64,000 nt of DNA from Trichobilharzia regenti (taxonomy: Eukaryota; Platyhelminthes; Trematoda; Strigeidida; Schistosomatidae), in assembly GCA_944472135.2 (NCBI GenBank), contig OX235262.1, positions 54,408,440 through 54,472,439 of the forward strand, read 5' to 3'. Of the stretch, positions 11,956-23,099 are shown piece by piece (position 1 is the stretch's first letter; every line of letters starts with the position of its first letter). A model generated the notes under the pieces. That model saw nothing but the letters and a program-made list of their open reading frames with translations. It did no database searches and was not told the DNA's origin. Position numbers and translations under genes: made by a program.

Positions 11956-14900
11956 TGAAATCTGTCTGTCTGGATTCAACATAGAACTTGGCACCGAAGT
12001 GCAGCAGTTCGAGTTGCCACGTTCCAAATAGCACACAGAGGTAGACAAGAAGATGAGTGAAGAGAATCAATACAGTTAGACAAGTATAAGAGTGAAACAG
12101 AATGGGTAATGGTAGAAAGGAATATGAAAGATTACAGAGACTGAATACATCTGCCGCCATTGACAACGATTTTGAGCCATGTCACCTATTGTCTCCAGCC
12201 ATTGATTCCTAGAGTCCCGAGGGCCCCAACCCGGGAGTCTGCATCTCCCTACCTGACTCAGTTTAACTGTCAAGGATTTCATGGATTGATGCCATGTTTT
12301 TGTTTGGCCACCACTGGCTCTTTTCCAACCTGAACCTATATCAGCTAGCAATGCCCGTCGGGGGAGGCGGTGGTTAGGCATGCGCAGCACGTGACCTAGC
12401 CATCTTAGTCTATGTAACTTTATAGCCTCGTCGATTGATTTTCCCTCTTTGCCCAACACTCTACGCCTAACGTCAACATTACTTACCTTGTGAAACCACC
12501 TAACGTGAGACAGAGATCGCAGACATCTATGATCGAAAGCAGTCAACCTTTTCATGTCTTCAACGCGTATTGGCCATGTTTCAGAGCCATAGAGAAGGAC
12601 GGAGCGAACTGATGAGCAGTACACACGTCCCTTGGTTGATAACCGGATGTCACGCCTACGCCAGAGATGGTGTAAGTCAGCGAAAGCAGCTCGAGCTTTT
12701 CGGATCCGTGCTGAGATTTCATCGCCAATCAGTCCGTTGGTGCTAATACAACTTCCCAAATAGGTGAAGTGGTCAACATGTTCTATCACTTCACTCCCTA
12801 TCACTAAGTTAGGGGTTGACGTGGTCCAGTCCTGTAGCAGCATCTTACATTTTGTAGGGGCGAATCGCATGCCAAACATACGAAGATTGCTGCTCAAGGT
12901 GTTCAGAAGACTCTGCATTTTGTCAGCATCCTCCCCTAACAGGACTATGTCATCTGCATATTCTAAGTCCATAAGATTATTCCCTGGTAACAAGTCGATT
13001 CCTAAGTCATTACGTTCAGTTAAGGATACTTCCATTAGCATATCTATGATGAAGTTAAACAGAAATGGGGAAAGTGGACATCCCTGTCGGACACCACTGG
13101 TTGTTACCAATTCAGATGACAATTCCCCATAAGCCCTTACACGACTACGTGAGTTTGAATAGAGTGCCTTGATTAGTGCAATGTACTTTCTTGGCACTCC
13201 CTTCACAGTCAGACATTGCCATAGTACCTTTCGATCCACGGAGTCGAAGGCCGCCTTCAAGTCAAGAAATATGACAATTGTTGGACGCCGAAAAGTGTGT
13301 CTATGTTCTAGAATCTGTCGAAGAGTGAAGATATGATCTATGCACCCTCTACCTGGTCTAAAGCCTGCTTGATTTTCCCTTGTCTGTTCCTCCCGAGTTC
13401 TGCTTAGTCTATGCATGATTACTGAGCCTAGGATTTTAGAGACTATGTTCGTTAGGCTGATCCCCCTATGATTATCACACGAGGACTTGTTTCCCTTCTT
13501 GAATATCGGTATAATAAGTGACTTACCCCAGTCTGATGGCACTGTCTCTGATTCCCAGACTTTGCCTAGTACCTCAGTTAATCTACAAACTAGTATGTCA
13601 CCCCCATATTTAAACACCTCCGGAATAATTCCGTCGGGTCCTGCCGCTTTGCCTCGTTTCAAATTACTGATAGCTTTTGTGACCTCACTACAGACGGCGG
13701 ACCAGTGTCTATATCCCATTCGGGTGTGTGTGGATGTGGGGAGGTTCAGTGTGGCTGTAGGCAAGTTAAATTGTCCTCAAAGTGTTCTTTCCAGCGTTCA
13801 AGGCGTCTATCCTGAGAGCTAATTAAGGAGCCATTTTTCTCAGAAATAGTCTCACTTATGATTGCCTTCTCCCACCCGTTTCTGATGAGTCTAAAGAGTT
13901 GCCTAGTGTTGCCTATCGCCGATGCTTTTTCCATCTCTTTTGCCTTTGTCACCCACCACTGTTCACGGTCCTTGCGGAGACTTTTAGTAAGTTTCCTTTT
14001 GTGCAGCTTTCGCTCCTCATTGAATTCGGAGCTCGCCGGAATAAGTCTTCTAGCATCTATCAGTTCGGATGAGGCAGTCGAAATCCAGTGGTTTTTACTC
14101 ACCTTTGGATTTGCCTTATTCACAGCTTTTACAGCTGTATCTATAGCTGACTGAATATTCTTCCAGGCTTCTCCAGGGTGAGCACAGCTGTCGAATACAG
14201 ATATGCGTTTAGCTAGTTCTTCCTCAAATAGGGATTTAGTTTCCTGATCGAGCTGGGGACGTGATGGTTTTACCGCCAGCTGTTTCCTACGTCCGTTCAG
14301 TCGTAAGCACACACGAGCCCGGACCAGTGCGTGATCGGTATCTACACACGTGTTCCAGAAGGAGCGACAATCTCCTACCGACCCACGCCAACGATAGCTT
14401 ATTGCTATGTGGTCTATTTGTGTCCAGCGTTGGTTTGATGATGGGGGTCGCCAGGTTAAACAGTGTCTCTCCTTGTGTTTAAAGTTAGTGCTTACAAGAA
14501 ACAAATGATTATCTGAACAGAACTGTAGGAGACGGTCACCGTTGTCGGTTCGCTGGCACGGAACTCCATAGGTGCCACCGACATCCTTCTCAGATTGACA
14601 CAATTTCCCTACTTGAGCATTAAAGTCACCAGCTAGAACGACTATATCTGAGCGTTTAGCCTTTCTCACCAAACTAGACAGCTTTTGGTAGAACTCATCC
14701 TTCGTTTCATCCGAACTGCAGTCAGTGGGGGCGTAGGCGGAGATTACGAAAAGGCATCGGCGAGTAGTGCAGTCCTTTCTCCTTCTTACTGATCCGTTCA
14801 GACGGACAGCACACATTCGGCTATCTACTGGGATCCAGTCAAGTAATGTCTTTTCTGCCCTAGTACTCAAAGCTATCCCTACGCCAGCTAATCCTCGTGA

Positions 14901-14960
14901 ACTAGCTGTGGCATCTCCTGACACCCTCAAGGTGAATTTTGAAGATTCATCCTGTTGGTA
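11956..14960 (-). mobile_element. RTE-clade non-LTR retrotransposon, 5'-truncated
   Basis: The element encodes an apurinic-type endonuclease followed by reverse transcriptase, with no separate ORF1, as in the RTE clade to which schistosome SR2 belongs. Homology to the copy at 62196-64000 stops near 14959, so the 5' end is missing. The 3' end near 11956 ends in CTGTCTGTCTGG-type sequence (plus-strand reading). One frameshift near 13746-13764 separates the two reading frames. The putative protein would prime reverse transcription at a nicked target, but this copy cannot encode it intact. Confidence 0.85.
12076..13764 (-). pseudogene. RTE reverse transcriptase domain and C-terminus
   Basis: The 562-residue frame holds the canonical fingers and palm motifs: AAGPDG (about 40-45), AGFRPGRG (133-140), FLDLKAAFDSVD (166-177) with the first catalytic Asp, GVRQGCPLSPF (224-234), YADD (269-272) with the catalytic Asp pair, and YLGSCIS. 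The C-terminus carries [11 protein letters not shown] and a conserved tail before the stop. Catalytic residues are intact, yet the frame has no genuine upstream start (it opens with TTG) because it continues from the endonuclease frame across a frameshift. It represents the 3' half of a once-continuous polyprotein. Confidence 0.85.
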
Positions 14961-14975
14961 TATTGCTTGACGCAT
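13746..14975 (-). pseudogene. RTE endonuclease domain, 5'-truncated
   Basis: The 409-residue frame carries endonuclease motifs AGDFNAQVG (115-123), WTQIDHIAI (184-192) and DTDHALV (212-218, Asp-His pair), then a linker leading toward the RT. The N-terminal motif with the catalytic Glu (SETRIQD in the copy at 63.5 kb) is missing. The nominal ATG at 14975 lies in flanking DNA beyond the truncation point. The frame ends just after ERWKEHFEDN, where a frameshift sends the sequence into the RT frame. The sequence is closely similar to the copy at 62.7-63.7 kb. Confidence 0.85.
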
Positions 14976-15788
14976 TAAAAATAAAATCCTAACAAATATT
15001 TCACTGGTTGATTTTCTCTTTCCTTCAGCATTTTAAGCAAAATTCGTCACGCAAGTCAGAAGTGTTATGGGTTTTTTTTCTTTAAATTCCTTCTTGAGAT
15101 GCAGACGACATTTCGGTGAAACTACGAAGTTATAAGAATTCGACTTTTCCAAAATCATTTGTACTGTTAATTAATCCTTGCATGATTCCCCAGAGTCACA
15201 TGAATACACTAATTGCACATACTGGGCAAAAAAAATATTTTCTCCACTGACAAAATTTCCATTCATCAAAATGTTTATGTTTTTCACCAGTCTGTAGTAT
15301 GCTACAATAATAAACTATCTATTCTTAGATGAAGCCAAGTAATCGATGTTGATCCAAGTCTAAATAGAAACTTGTTTCGCATCATCAGTCCAGTTAACTG
15401 GTTTCATGACAGACGTCACTTTTAGTCATCATCATCATCATCATCCTTACCATCATCTAGTTGGGTAAAAAATAATTCATCAGCCTGACCTAAACAAAAA
15501 TTAGAAAAAAAAACAAAACAAAATTCACTGAAGTGTACATCTCACAGACATTGGTTAGTATAAAACACAACGCATGGATTTCCATAAAACTTACTTTGTT
15601 CATGACGTATTAGAAATAGTAACAACTAACAAAAATAAAATATTCAGTTTGAAAATACATTTTATCTAAAATGATGATACCAGTTTAAAAGATAACTCGA
15701 TAAGATGGAATGTAACAGTTACTTGAGGAAAAATATCATGGAATACACAAGAACTAAGATTTCGTATCCTTCTTAACTTCGTACATTC
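14961..15788. other. No recognised gene
   Basis: AT-rich DNA. A short ATC trinucleotide run lies at about 15426-15444. Confidence 0.5.
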
Positions 15789-16525
15789 CTTCGTAACTTC
15801 TTTTTCTAACAACTGTTTGTGACAACTCATCACCTATGTCACTACTCCAATTTCATTAACACCCGATTTTCTTGACTGATTTTGTATTGCGTAACTCCAA
15901 TTGCCAATCTTCACCTGTTTAGTTAAAATAACCATAACTAACTGGATTCTTGGATGAAGGATTTCATCATGATCTGACATTGGTTAGAGAACCAGTGGAA
16001 AACCCAGCAGGGACTAATGGAAAGCTATTTTGTCCTAGTTTGAGACTCTTTAGCGGTGCGCATCCATCGCCAGGTTTCGAACCTAAGACCTTCTGGTTAC
16101 GAGACGAGCTAGCTCTTAGACCATTGAGTCACTGGGACTCTATCCAATGGCCCATAAATTGTAACTTCTGCCAACTCATGACATAGCGCCAGCATTTTAC
16201 AATATCTTTTTCGATAAGTTACTGCCTCATTTTCAACCTGCTGTACCCTACTGGCCACGGCTTCCCACTAGAACCCCAGGTCACCCCCTGAATATGGCAA
16301 GTCGCTAGTGAGAGTCAGATTAATTTCCAAGTATTGATTTTGTAGGGATTCAGCTTGATTGGATGGAGGATTTCGTCATGCGCTGACTGTATTTTTGTCT
16401 GACAAACTTAATGTACATATATATACAAAATAACACATATGTATTTGCGATTGTACAGCTAAGAAAATGAATTCGCCGCCGAAAAGAGACCCCTCACTCA
16501 ACTAAGTGTTTTATTTTCGTATCCT
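15789..16525 (-). mobile_element. PLE terminal repeat (family F2) split by a SINE
   Basis: The segments 15789-15943 and 16393-16525 together match the right arm of the PLE at 25694-26863 (shared AACAACTGTTTGTGACAACTCATC, GACTGATTTTGTATT and TGTACAGCTA-GAAAATGAATTC blocks). The match is continuous once the intervening SINE is removed. No GIY-YIG coding remains. Strand is given relative to the left arm at 25.7 kb and is arbitrary. Confidence 0.75.
15944..16392 (-). mobile_element. SINE (family B) inserted in PLE repeat
   Basis: Full-length minus-strand copy: outer end GGATTTCATCATGATCTGACATTGGTTAG, eroded hammerhead block (CTATTTTGTCCTAGTTTGAG), tRNA-like B box (GTTTCGAACC) and A box near 16070-16135, then body. 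It sits within the F2 PLE repeat, so it is younger than that repeat. Confidence 0.75.
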
Positions 16526-17394
16526 TATCGAATACACTGGTAAGCTAGACAGCGAATAAGTTATTGTGAATTAAGAAGTAGTAACCTGTACATTATACTC
16601 TTTCTAAATTTTTGAATTTCTGTAAGTAAGCTGACCTAAATCTATTGGAAACTACTGAAGTTTTTACTAAACTCTCGGTTCTTCATTGTTATGAATTCAG
16701 AACTTTATTGCTGAATGAAACCTAAAATTAGTCACATTCTCATTATCTTGGGTTTTTAAAACTACATTTTTCTTTTGAGTACACTGAATCCATATTAAAT
16801 AGGCTTATTTAACATAACACAGAGTGTCGCAGTATTAATAACCCCATAACATTTCAAGTACATTTCACTGCTCGTAGTGATATCTACGTAGTCATAAGGT
16901 GTCATAGTTTGCTTTATATATCCTTTTCTGTCTTCCTCCAGTTGTGTATTTCTATTTTTCGAAAATCCGGTATAGACATTACGTTATTTCTTTTCTACGT
17001 GATTAGTGTGGATTCCATAAACAAAGATTCATTGATAAACCTCTCTCTCTCTCTTCACCTAGCTATATTACTTTTCAACGCTTCAATCCTATCCCACCCA
17101 ATTGTATGTTTGCATTGCAGTAGTCAAGCCTTTTACCAGATTATTTAGTCAATCAATGTCTGGCTAAATTTCTATGTTGCGATAATCTAATTTACCTCGA
17201 CCTAGTAGTCTGACCTATGTAATTAACCTTAGGATCATTTCACAGTATTTCGTAAATTATATTATAGTTATTTTTTAAGTTGAACCAATCACATCTTTAG
17301 GCGAACAAAGTTTATCTCTAAGACAGTTCGCTTATTCCAATGCTATACTCTACTTCCAGCCTCATTAAAAATTCTATGTATGAAATTATGAAGC
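16526..17394. other. No recognised feature
   Basis: An open frame at 16909-17148 has no recognisable domain. A short CT run is at about 17041-17054. Confidence 0.5.
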
Positions 17395-17560
17395 CATTTG
17401 ATGACTACATTGATATGATTGCCAGCAATAATCTGTGCTTAAAATGTCATCCGATTATCAATACTGTATCACAGGGGTCTAATGTCAAATAAAACTTTCT
17501 AATATGGAATTATATTCTACCTCAGTGCCTAAATTTTACTCTTACATACATGAATACACA
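17395..17560 (+). repeat. PLE-associated repeat (family F4)
   Basis: Contains TTGATATGATTGCCAGCAATAATCTGTGCTtaAAATGTCATC, ATACTGTATCACAG, and the TTCTACCTCAGTGCC tail in the same order as the other F4 copies. Confidence 0.55.
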
Positions 17561-18009
17561 GATTTCTTATAAAGCAGATCGAATGATGGCGAATAAATAG
17601 ATAATATGATTGATTTGATTTCCTCAAATACTTCCGAAATGATAAGTTTCATCTCATGAACTACTGGAAACATGTACTACTCAATACGACTTTAAACATG
17701 TAACAAATATTAATAAATAAGGATATAATGAATTCATCAAAGTTTGCTAGAAGTCTTCATCTGAATGTTCTATATGCACTGGTGTATATTTGTAAATATA
17801 CGTATACTTTTAGAAATAAATTGTGGCTATATGATTGATAAGTGAATAGACTAAATGCAGTCAATCATTCAAAATGATAGGTGTGAATGTTTAACAGGTA
17901 TGAGAGATTAAAATTAAGATAATGGTACAGCTAGATTCAGTTGCATTGTTTAAACAAACGATTAGTTTTCTATGGTTGGTTTGTAAGGATTAGATTTCTT
18001 TTTACGAGT
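17561..18009. other. No recognised feature
   Basis: AT-rich spacer; nothing supported. Confidence 0.5.
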
Positions 18010-18503
18010 TAATCACGGATTGATATCAGTTAGAGAACCATTGAGCACCAGCACTGGAGTACTGGACAGCTATTTCATCCTAGTTTGGAAATCATTGGCA
18101 GCACGCACCCATTAGGGTTCGAGACCAGGACCTTCCGGTTACAAGGCAAGGTCGTACACCACTCAGCCAGTGGAACTCGATTCAATGGCCCATGAATTCT
18201 AACTTCTACCAATTCGTGATTTAGTGCAATCTCAACCAGTGTCGTCGGTGGGACATCTTGACGTCTGGATTTATGTCCTACTGACAACATTGGTTGGGGT
18301 TGCGCTAAATCACGAATTGGTAGAAGTTAGAATTCATGCACTGGCCATTGAATCGGGTCCCAGTGGCTGAGTGGTACACGAGCTTGACTTGTAACCGGAA
18401 GGTCCTGGGTTCGAACCCTGGTGGTGGATGCATAATGCCTATGATTTTCAAACTAGGATGAAACAGCTGTGCAGTAATTCAGTGCTGGTTTTCAATGGTT
18501 CTC

Positions 18504-18505
<2 letters not shown>
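18010..18505. mobile_element. Head-to-head dimer of SINE family B
   Basis: A minus-strand copy (18010-18255) and a plus-strand copy (18285-18505) face each other. TCACGAATTGGTAGAAGTTAGAATTCATG on the right pairs with its complement on the left. Each half retains a tRNA-like region (right: TGGCTGAGTGG A box and GGTTCGAACCC B box) and a hammerhead-like block (AAACTAGGATGAAACAGCTG). The right copy is interrupted at 18505 by the RTE element and resumes at 22061. Confidence 0.75.

Positions 18506-18534
<29 letters not shown>
18506..18534. repeat. TTA/AAT microsatellite, 3' tail of RTE element
   Basis: About ten TTA units on the plus strand, the reverse complement of the (AAT)n tail at the 3' end of the RTE element. 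Confidence 0.9.
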
Positions 18535-18550
18535 GTATCCTTCAGTTCGT

Positions 18551-18753
18551 AGAGGAACATAGGACTTCAGCTGCGCACCTCCATTGCCTTCTGTTTTCTG
18601 ACAACTTTTTCACCCCGCTCCAGGTCTGTCCACATGCTTTCATCTCCTCCTCGCATGACCTCCTCCAAGTCACCCTTGCACTGACGACCAACTCGCCGCT
18701 TCCCTTTCGGGTTGCACCCGAGCAATGGCTTGTCTAGCGATGTCACTTGATGG
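18551..18753 (-). pseudogene. Frameshifted C-terminus of the RTE polyprotein
   Basis: Minus-strand translation in a shifted frame gives TWRRSCEEEMKACGQTWSGV and RRQWRCAAEVLCSSTN then a stop, the usual RTE C-terminal tail. A neighbouring frame gives NPKGKRRVGRQ. More than one small indel is needed to reconnect these pieces with the main frame. Confidence 0.75.
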
Positions 18754-21543
18754 TTACCTCAGAGTATGGCCAATCCATCTCCATTTCTTCCTGCCTATTT
18801 GTTTCACAATCGGTTCCTGATTGGTTCGCTCCCAGAGATCCCTGTTGCTGATCTTTTCTGGCCATCTGATCTTGAGTATTGAGCGAAGACAGCTGTTAAT
18901 GAAGGTCTGAAGTTTGTTTGAGATGCTCTTTATGACTCGCCAAGTCTCTGATCCGTATAGTAGCACTGACTTCACATTGGAGTTGAAAATCCGGATCTTA
19001 TTTTTGATGCTGAATGCTGTTGACCTCCACACAGATTTGAGAGTAATGAAAGCTTGTCTTGCTTTTCCGATTCTGGCTTTGATATCCTCGTCAGTTCCGC
19101 CTGTAGTTGAAACGATGCTTCCCAGGTAGGTGAAGGAGGTTGTTTCTTTCAGGTTCCTCCCATTTATGCTGCTGATTATTGTCTGTTGTTGGTGCTGTTG
19201 ATGTTGGCCAGGAATCTTCATCCCCTCTGTTTTATCTATGTTCACGTGAAGTCCTATCTTTGATGCTTCTTCTGCCAACTTGTTGCTTTTCACTTGCATA
19301 TCTTCCAGTTTGTGGGAAATCAGACATATATCATCGGCGAAGTCCAGATCCTCCAAGTCTTTTGTGTGAGTCCATTTTATGCCTGTTCCCTCGTTGGTTG
19401 CCGTTGTCTGTCGCATTATCCAATCTACTGCAATCAGGAAGATCATTGGTGATAGTAGACAGCCTTGCCTCACTCCCGTCCTCACTTCGAAGGCTTCCGT
19501 AAGTTTCCCGTTGTGGATTACTTGGCATGCAGCATTGTCGTATAACTGTTGGATGAGATGTATAATTGTCGATGGGACCCCGTAGTAGCGAAGTAGTTGC
19601 CAAATGACCTCTCGATCGACGCTGTCGAAGGCCTTTTCAAAGTCGATGAAGTTGAGATAGAGAGGTGACTGCCATTCCAAGCTTTGTTCAATGATGATCC
19701 GTAGAGTGGCGATTTGATCAATACATGATTTGTTTCTCCTGAATCCAGCCTGTTCCGGACGAAGTTTTTCATCTAGGGCTTGTTTGATTCTCTCCAGGAT
19801 GATGCGACTTAGTATCTTGCTTGGAATGGACAGAAGCATAATTCCACGCCAGTTTTTACATTGACTTAAGTCTCCTTTCTTTGGAAGTTTGAATAAGTAT
19901 CCGTTCTTCCAATCCTCGGGTACTTTGCCCTCTTTCCACACCTTCTCCAGCAGTGGTGTCATCAAGTCCGCTGTTGTCTCTGGGTCTATTTTCAAAGCTT
20001 CTGCTGGGATTCCATCTGGTCCTGGTGCTTTCCCAGCTTTAAGCATCTTGATTGCATTCAGGACTTCTGATTTCGTCGGGGGGTCAGTGTTCACTGGTAG
20101 TTCTGCTTCCGTTGTTGGTATTGTTGGGCGTGTTGTAGGTGGCGGACGATTTAGAAGTCTTTTGAAGTGTTCAGCCCAGTGCTTTCTCTGTTCCACCTCT
20201 TTGGTGATTGACTTTCCATTGTCGTCCTTTATTGGCTTAATCTGTGTCGAACGTTTGCCCGAAAGGTGCCTAGTTGTTTGGTAGAGTGTGGCGAGGTCTC
20301 CTTTGCCTGCAGCTTGTTCTGCTTCGTTTGCCATGGTTTCATAATATTTTCTTTTGTCTTCCCTGGCACTCTTCTTCACTCTTTTGTTCAGTGTATTGTA
20401 GCTTGCATTCAGCTCCTGTTTTTGTTGCTCGTCAGTGCACTGGATAATCTTTTGTTTCACTGTCCTTCTCTCTTCTATTAGTTTCCAAGTGTCCGTAGTG
20501 AGCCACTGTTTGTCCTGTCTCTTTTTTCTGCCTAGAATTTCTATGCAGGTTTGACTCCACACCGTTTTCAAGTTGTTCCAGTGCTTTTCGACGCTGACCT
20601 TTTCGCTAGTGTTGATTTGTGTCTCGGCTTTGTCCTTTATGCTTGCAATGAAGATGTCCTTTGTAGCCTGGTCCTTCAGCTTTTGAGTGTTGAACTTGGC
20701 TTGTGGTCTATCTGCAGCTCCTGATTCCCTGAAAGCTTTTAATTTGATTTGGATTGTCCCTTGTACGAGATAGTGGTCTGAGCCAACGTCTGCTCCTCTT
20801 CTTGCTTTTGTGTCCAGTAGGCTGCGCCTCCACTTCCTTGAGATTGAGATGAAGTCGATTTGGTTTTTGGTTTGCCCGTCTGGTGACACCCATGTAGCCT
20901 TGTGGATATCTTTGTGCTTGTATACACTGCCACCAATCACTAGTTCGTTGAAGGCGCAGAAGTCGGCGAAGAGTTCTCCGTTTTCATTCATTTCTCCTAG
21001 AGCTTCTCTACCCATGATGAGTTCCCTTCCTGTGTTGTCTGGTCCCAGTTTGGCGTTCATGTCTCCCATTAGTATTTTCATGTCGCCAGCTGGAGTATTG
21101 TCCATTGTTGCCTGTAGTTGCCTGTAGAATTCTTCTTTCCTTTCGAGGTCTGCGTTGTTTGTGGGTGCATAACATTGTATGATTGACACTTTCCTTCCTT
21201 TGGAGTTGAATCTGGCGGTCATTATCCTGGACGAAATCGCCTCCCATTGCATCAGGGCTTTCGTTGCCGTTGGTGACATCATGATAGCCACGCCCTCGGT
21301 GTGCGTGTGGTTATCTTCTGGGTGACCGGAGTAGATCACTGACTCACCCGTTGACAATTTGGTGAGTCCACTCCCATTCCATCTGCTTTCACATATTCCC
21401 AGTACTTGGATTCCGTATCTTTTCATCTCGTTGGCGATCTGGGCAGCTTTCCAGTCTCGTACATAGTTCGGACGTTCCATGTCCCCACACAGACTTTTTC
21501 TTTTGGTGCAAAGAGGTTCAATGTGCTGAAGTTTCTGTAGCAA
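18754..21543 (-). CDS. RTE endonuclease-reverse transcriptase polyprotein
   Basis: The 929-residue frame encodes the enzyme that nicks target DNA and reverse-transcribes the element RNA. Endonuclease: CESRWNGSG (51-59, catalytic Glu), MGDMNAKLG (159-167), QIDFISIS (228-235), GSDHYLV (254-260). Reverse transcriptase: [10 protein letters not shown] (504-513), [12 protein letters not shown] (599-610), [12 protein letters not shown] (632-643), [11 protein letters not shown] (690-700), FADD (735-738), YLGSIVS. Key catalytic residues are present. The frame opens with TTG; the first in-frame ATG is residue 22 (MERPNYV). It stops early at WRWIGHTLR: the last 65 or so residues continue in other frames (TWRRSCEEEM...RRQWRCAAE, 18550-18690), so at least one frameshift has disabled the C-terminus. 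Confidence 0.88.
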   Translation of the reverse strand: MLQKLQHIEPLCTKRKSLCGDMERPNYVRDWKAAQIANEMKRYGIQVLGICESRWNGSGLTKLSTGESVIYSGHPEDNHTHTEGVAIMMSPTATKALMQWEAISSRIMTARFNSKGRKVSIIQCYAPTNNADLERKEEFYRQLQATMDNTPAGDMKILMGDMNAKLGPDNTGRELIMGREALGEMNENGELFADFCAFNELVIGGSVYKHKDIHKATWVSPDGQTKNQIDFISISRKWRRSLLDTKARRGADVGSDHYLVQGTIQIKLKAFRESGAADRPQAKFNTQKLKDQATKDIFIASIKDKAETQINTSEKVSVEKHWNNLKTVWSQTCIEILGRKKRQDKQWLTTDTWKLIEERRTVKQKIIQCTDEQQKQELNASYNTLNKRVKKSAREDKRKYYETMANEAEQAAGKGDLATLYQTTRHLSGKRSTQIKPIKDDNGKSITKEVEQRKHWAEHFKRLLNRPPPTTRPTIPTTEAELPVNTDPPTKSEVLNAIKMLKAGKAPGPDGIPAEALKIDPETTADLMTPLLEKVWKEGKVPEDWKNGYLFKLPKKGDLSQCKNWRGIMLLSIPSKILSRIILERIKQALDEKLRPEQAGFRRNKSCIDQIATLRIIIEQSLEWQSPLYLNFIDFEKAFDSVDREVIWQLLRYYGVPSTIIHLIQQLYDNAACQVIHNGKLTEAFEVRTGVRQGCLLSPMIFLIAVDWIMRQTTATNEGTGIKWTHTKDLEDLDFADDICLISHKLEDMQVKSNKLAEEASKIGLHVNIDKTEGMKIPGQHQQHQQQTIISSINGRNLKETTSFTYLGSIVSTTGGTDEDIKARIGKARQAFITLKSVWRSTAFSIKNKIRIFNSNVKSVLLYGSETWRVIKSISNKLQTFINSCLRSILKIRWPEKISNRDLWERTNQEPIVKQIGRKKWRWIGHTLR

Positions 21544-22047
21544 TTTTGTTTACAGGGTGGAGTTGCTAGCCTCACGCCTGAGAAAGGGATGGTTAAATTA
21601 AGATAAAGTTTAGAGAGAAGCGACTTTTTGGGTTTCTCCCCTCAAAATCGGAATATAACGGATAAAACAATCAGAACAACACCAGCAAAAGGAAACAATT
21701 CACAGCAAAAAGGGCAAATAGCGACAACAACGATACAATACAACAACATGCAATATAGTTCAGCACAGTTAACTAAAATGATATCTCAAACATAGACTCA
21801 CTATCTTGGAGCAACTTGAACATGTAAATCCAACAATATATACAATTATAGATGTGTTTATGATTAAAAGTTCCACAAATCCAAATAGTTAGTTATATGT
21901 ATTATCTGTCAATAAGATTGTTTCCTTGGATTTAGTGTTTGAAAGGTAAATAATTGTGATAGTTTCCACAAACTCTTGGCATGAAATTTTACAGAAACGA
22001 GAGTTTTTATAAATAAGGGAAATGTAGCGCAGTAGTCGAAAAGCGCG
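21544..22047 (-). promoter_or_regulatory. 5' region of RTE element
   Basis: Non-coding 5' part of the element, presumed to hold the internal promoter. Its inner part (GGCGTGAGGCTAGCAACTCC ... TTGCTACAGAAACTTCAG on the minus strand) is shared with the body of SINE family A. No core promoter motif could be assigned. Confidence 0.5.
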
Positions 22048-22060
22048 CAATGGTTCTCTA

Positions 22061-22100
22061 ACTAATATTAATCCATCATCAACTCATAAAAACAGTTAGT
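22061..22100 (+). repeat. Distal end of the interrupted SINE family-B copy
   Basis: ACTAATATTAATCCATCATCAACTCAT continues the plus-strand SINE that broke off at 18505; it matches CTAACTGATGTCAGCTCATGATG in the copy at 36.1 kb. Confidence 0.75.
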
Positions 22101-23099
22101 TTTCAGAAGAAGAACTTGAAATTATTGGGCACTGAAAAATGAATAACAATAATAGTAGTTAAAATAATAAACGGTATTGACAAAGGATATTACTAAATGA
22201 AATAAGAATATTAATAAGTGACGGCATAAAATATTAATAATATTAACAGTTAATTATTAAGAATTATTGCCGTGGTAAATTCAAAGCGGCCATCTTTCCT
22301 TCCATACACAAAAACCATTTTTACACACTCTAATTTCAGAAACCTCCTCAAATGTAAGCATCTTTCTAATTTTGTCTTCTAACAACAGTGAATGTCCTCA
22401 CAGCATCCCTGTCATATCCGTAGACCATATGATACTTTGTTAGTGGGAATTTTGTTACTCTGACTTCACCATGTTTTCAACCAATTGAGCAAATTCTCCA
22501 TCGCGTGAGTGGACCGTCATCTTTGTGTGAGACGTATGTGTTTGCTTCCGCAAAGACACTTAAACTGATATATACAGTATGAAATGTCTGTGACTGGCGA
22601 ACGGTCTTTCCCAAATTGTTGGGGTACCCACTCGGTGATGTCAAGGAAAATGAGCACTGCGGTATAATGAGTTCTCCAAAAAGCTTCATAAAGTCTTTGA
22701 TTTGCTAATTCGTGTACATCATCCCCTTTAACTAAAATGATTAATTTGGTCCAATTTCTTTGAAATATTTACTGATAAACCTCTTAGAGTATCCATCCTA
22801 GTTAAAGTTTTCTTCAGAGTCCTTATTTAATATTCGGCTGTACTGCTAGAGTAAACTCTACATGTTTTATTGAACGAGGTTCTTTTTATACTGGATAGTA
22901 ACAAAGCTTTTAAAGTTTATATGCTTACCCATTCATGAGAACAGTTTAAATATGAATCCTTATATTGCTTCATCAATAGTTCCCACAAGATAAACAGTTA
23001 GGAATTCAATGCTCTAATTCTTCTAGTGTTCTGCTGTGAAATTAACATTAGGATGGCATGAGCTGAATTTTACCAATCCATTTTCAGCCTCTGATTCAG
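22101..23099. other. No recognised feature
   Basis: AT-rich. A short frame at 22477-22689 minus is unassigned. Sequence downstream (minus sense) of the PLE RT relic may continue here but is too eroded to claim. Confidence 0.4.

Larger units (their letters stand above)
18506..22047 (-). mobile_element. Nearly full-length RTE-clade retrotransposon with TSD
   Basis: The element is bounded by the 13-bp direct repeat CAATGGTTCTCTA at 18493-18505 and 22048-22060, giving an insert of 3542 bp on the minus strand. It has a 5' region of about 500 bp (21544-22047), one long endonuclease-RT frame and a (AAT)n 3' tail at 18506-18534. It interrupts a SINE family-B copy, which resumes at 22061 with ACTAATATTAATCCATCATC. 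RTE elements have this single-ORF layout and a short-repeat tail. It resembles schistosome SR2/SR3-type elements, but the exact subfamily was not tested. Confidence 0.9.

Noticed and set aside
12764..13132. Plus-strand gene opposite the RTE reverse transcriptase
   Set aside because: Antisense shadow of the RT frame, as are the other plus-strand frames between 12.7 and 15.0 kb and between 18.9 and 21.1 kb.
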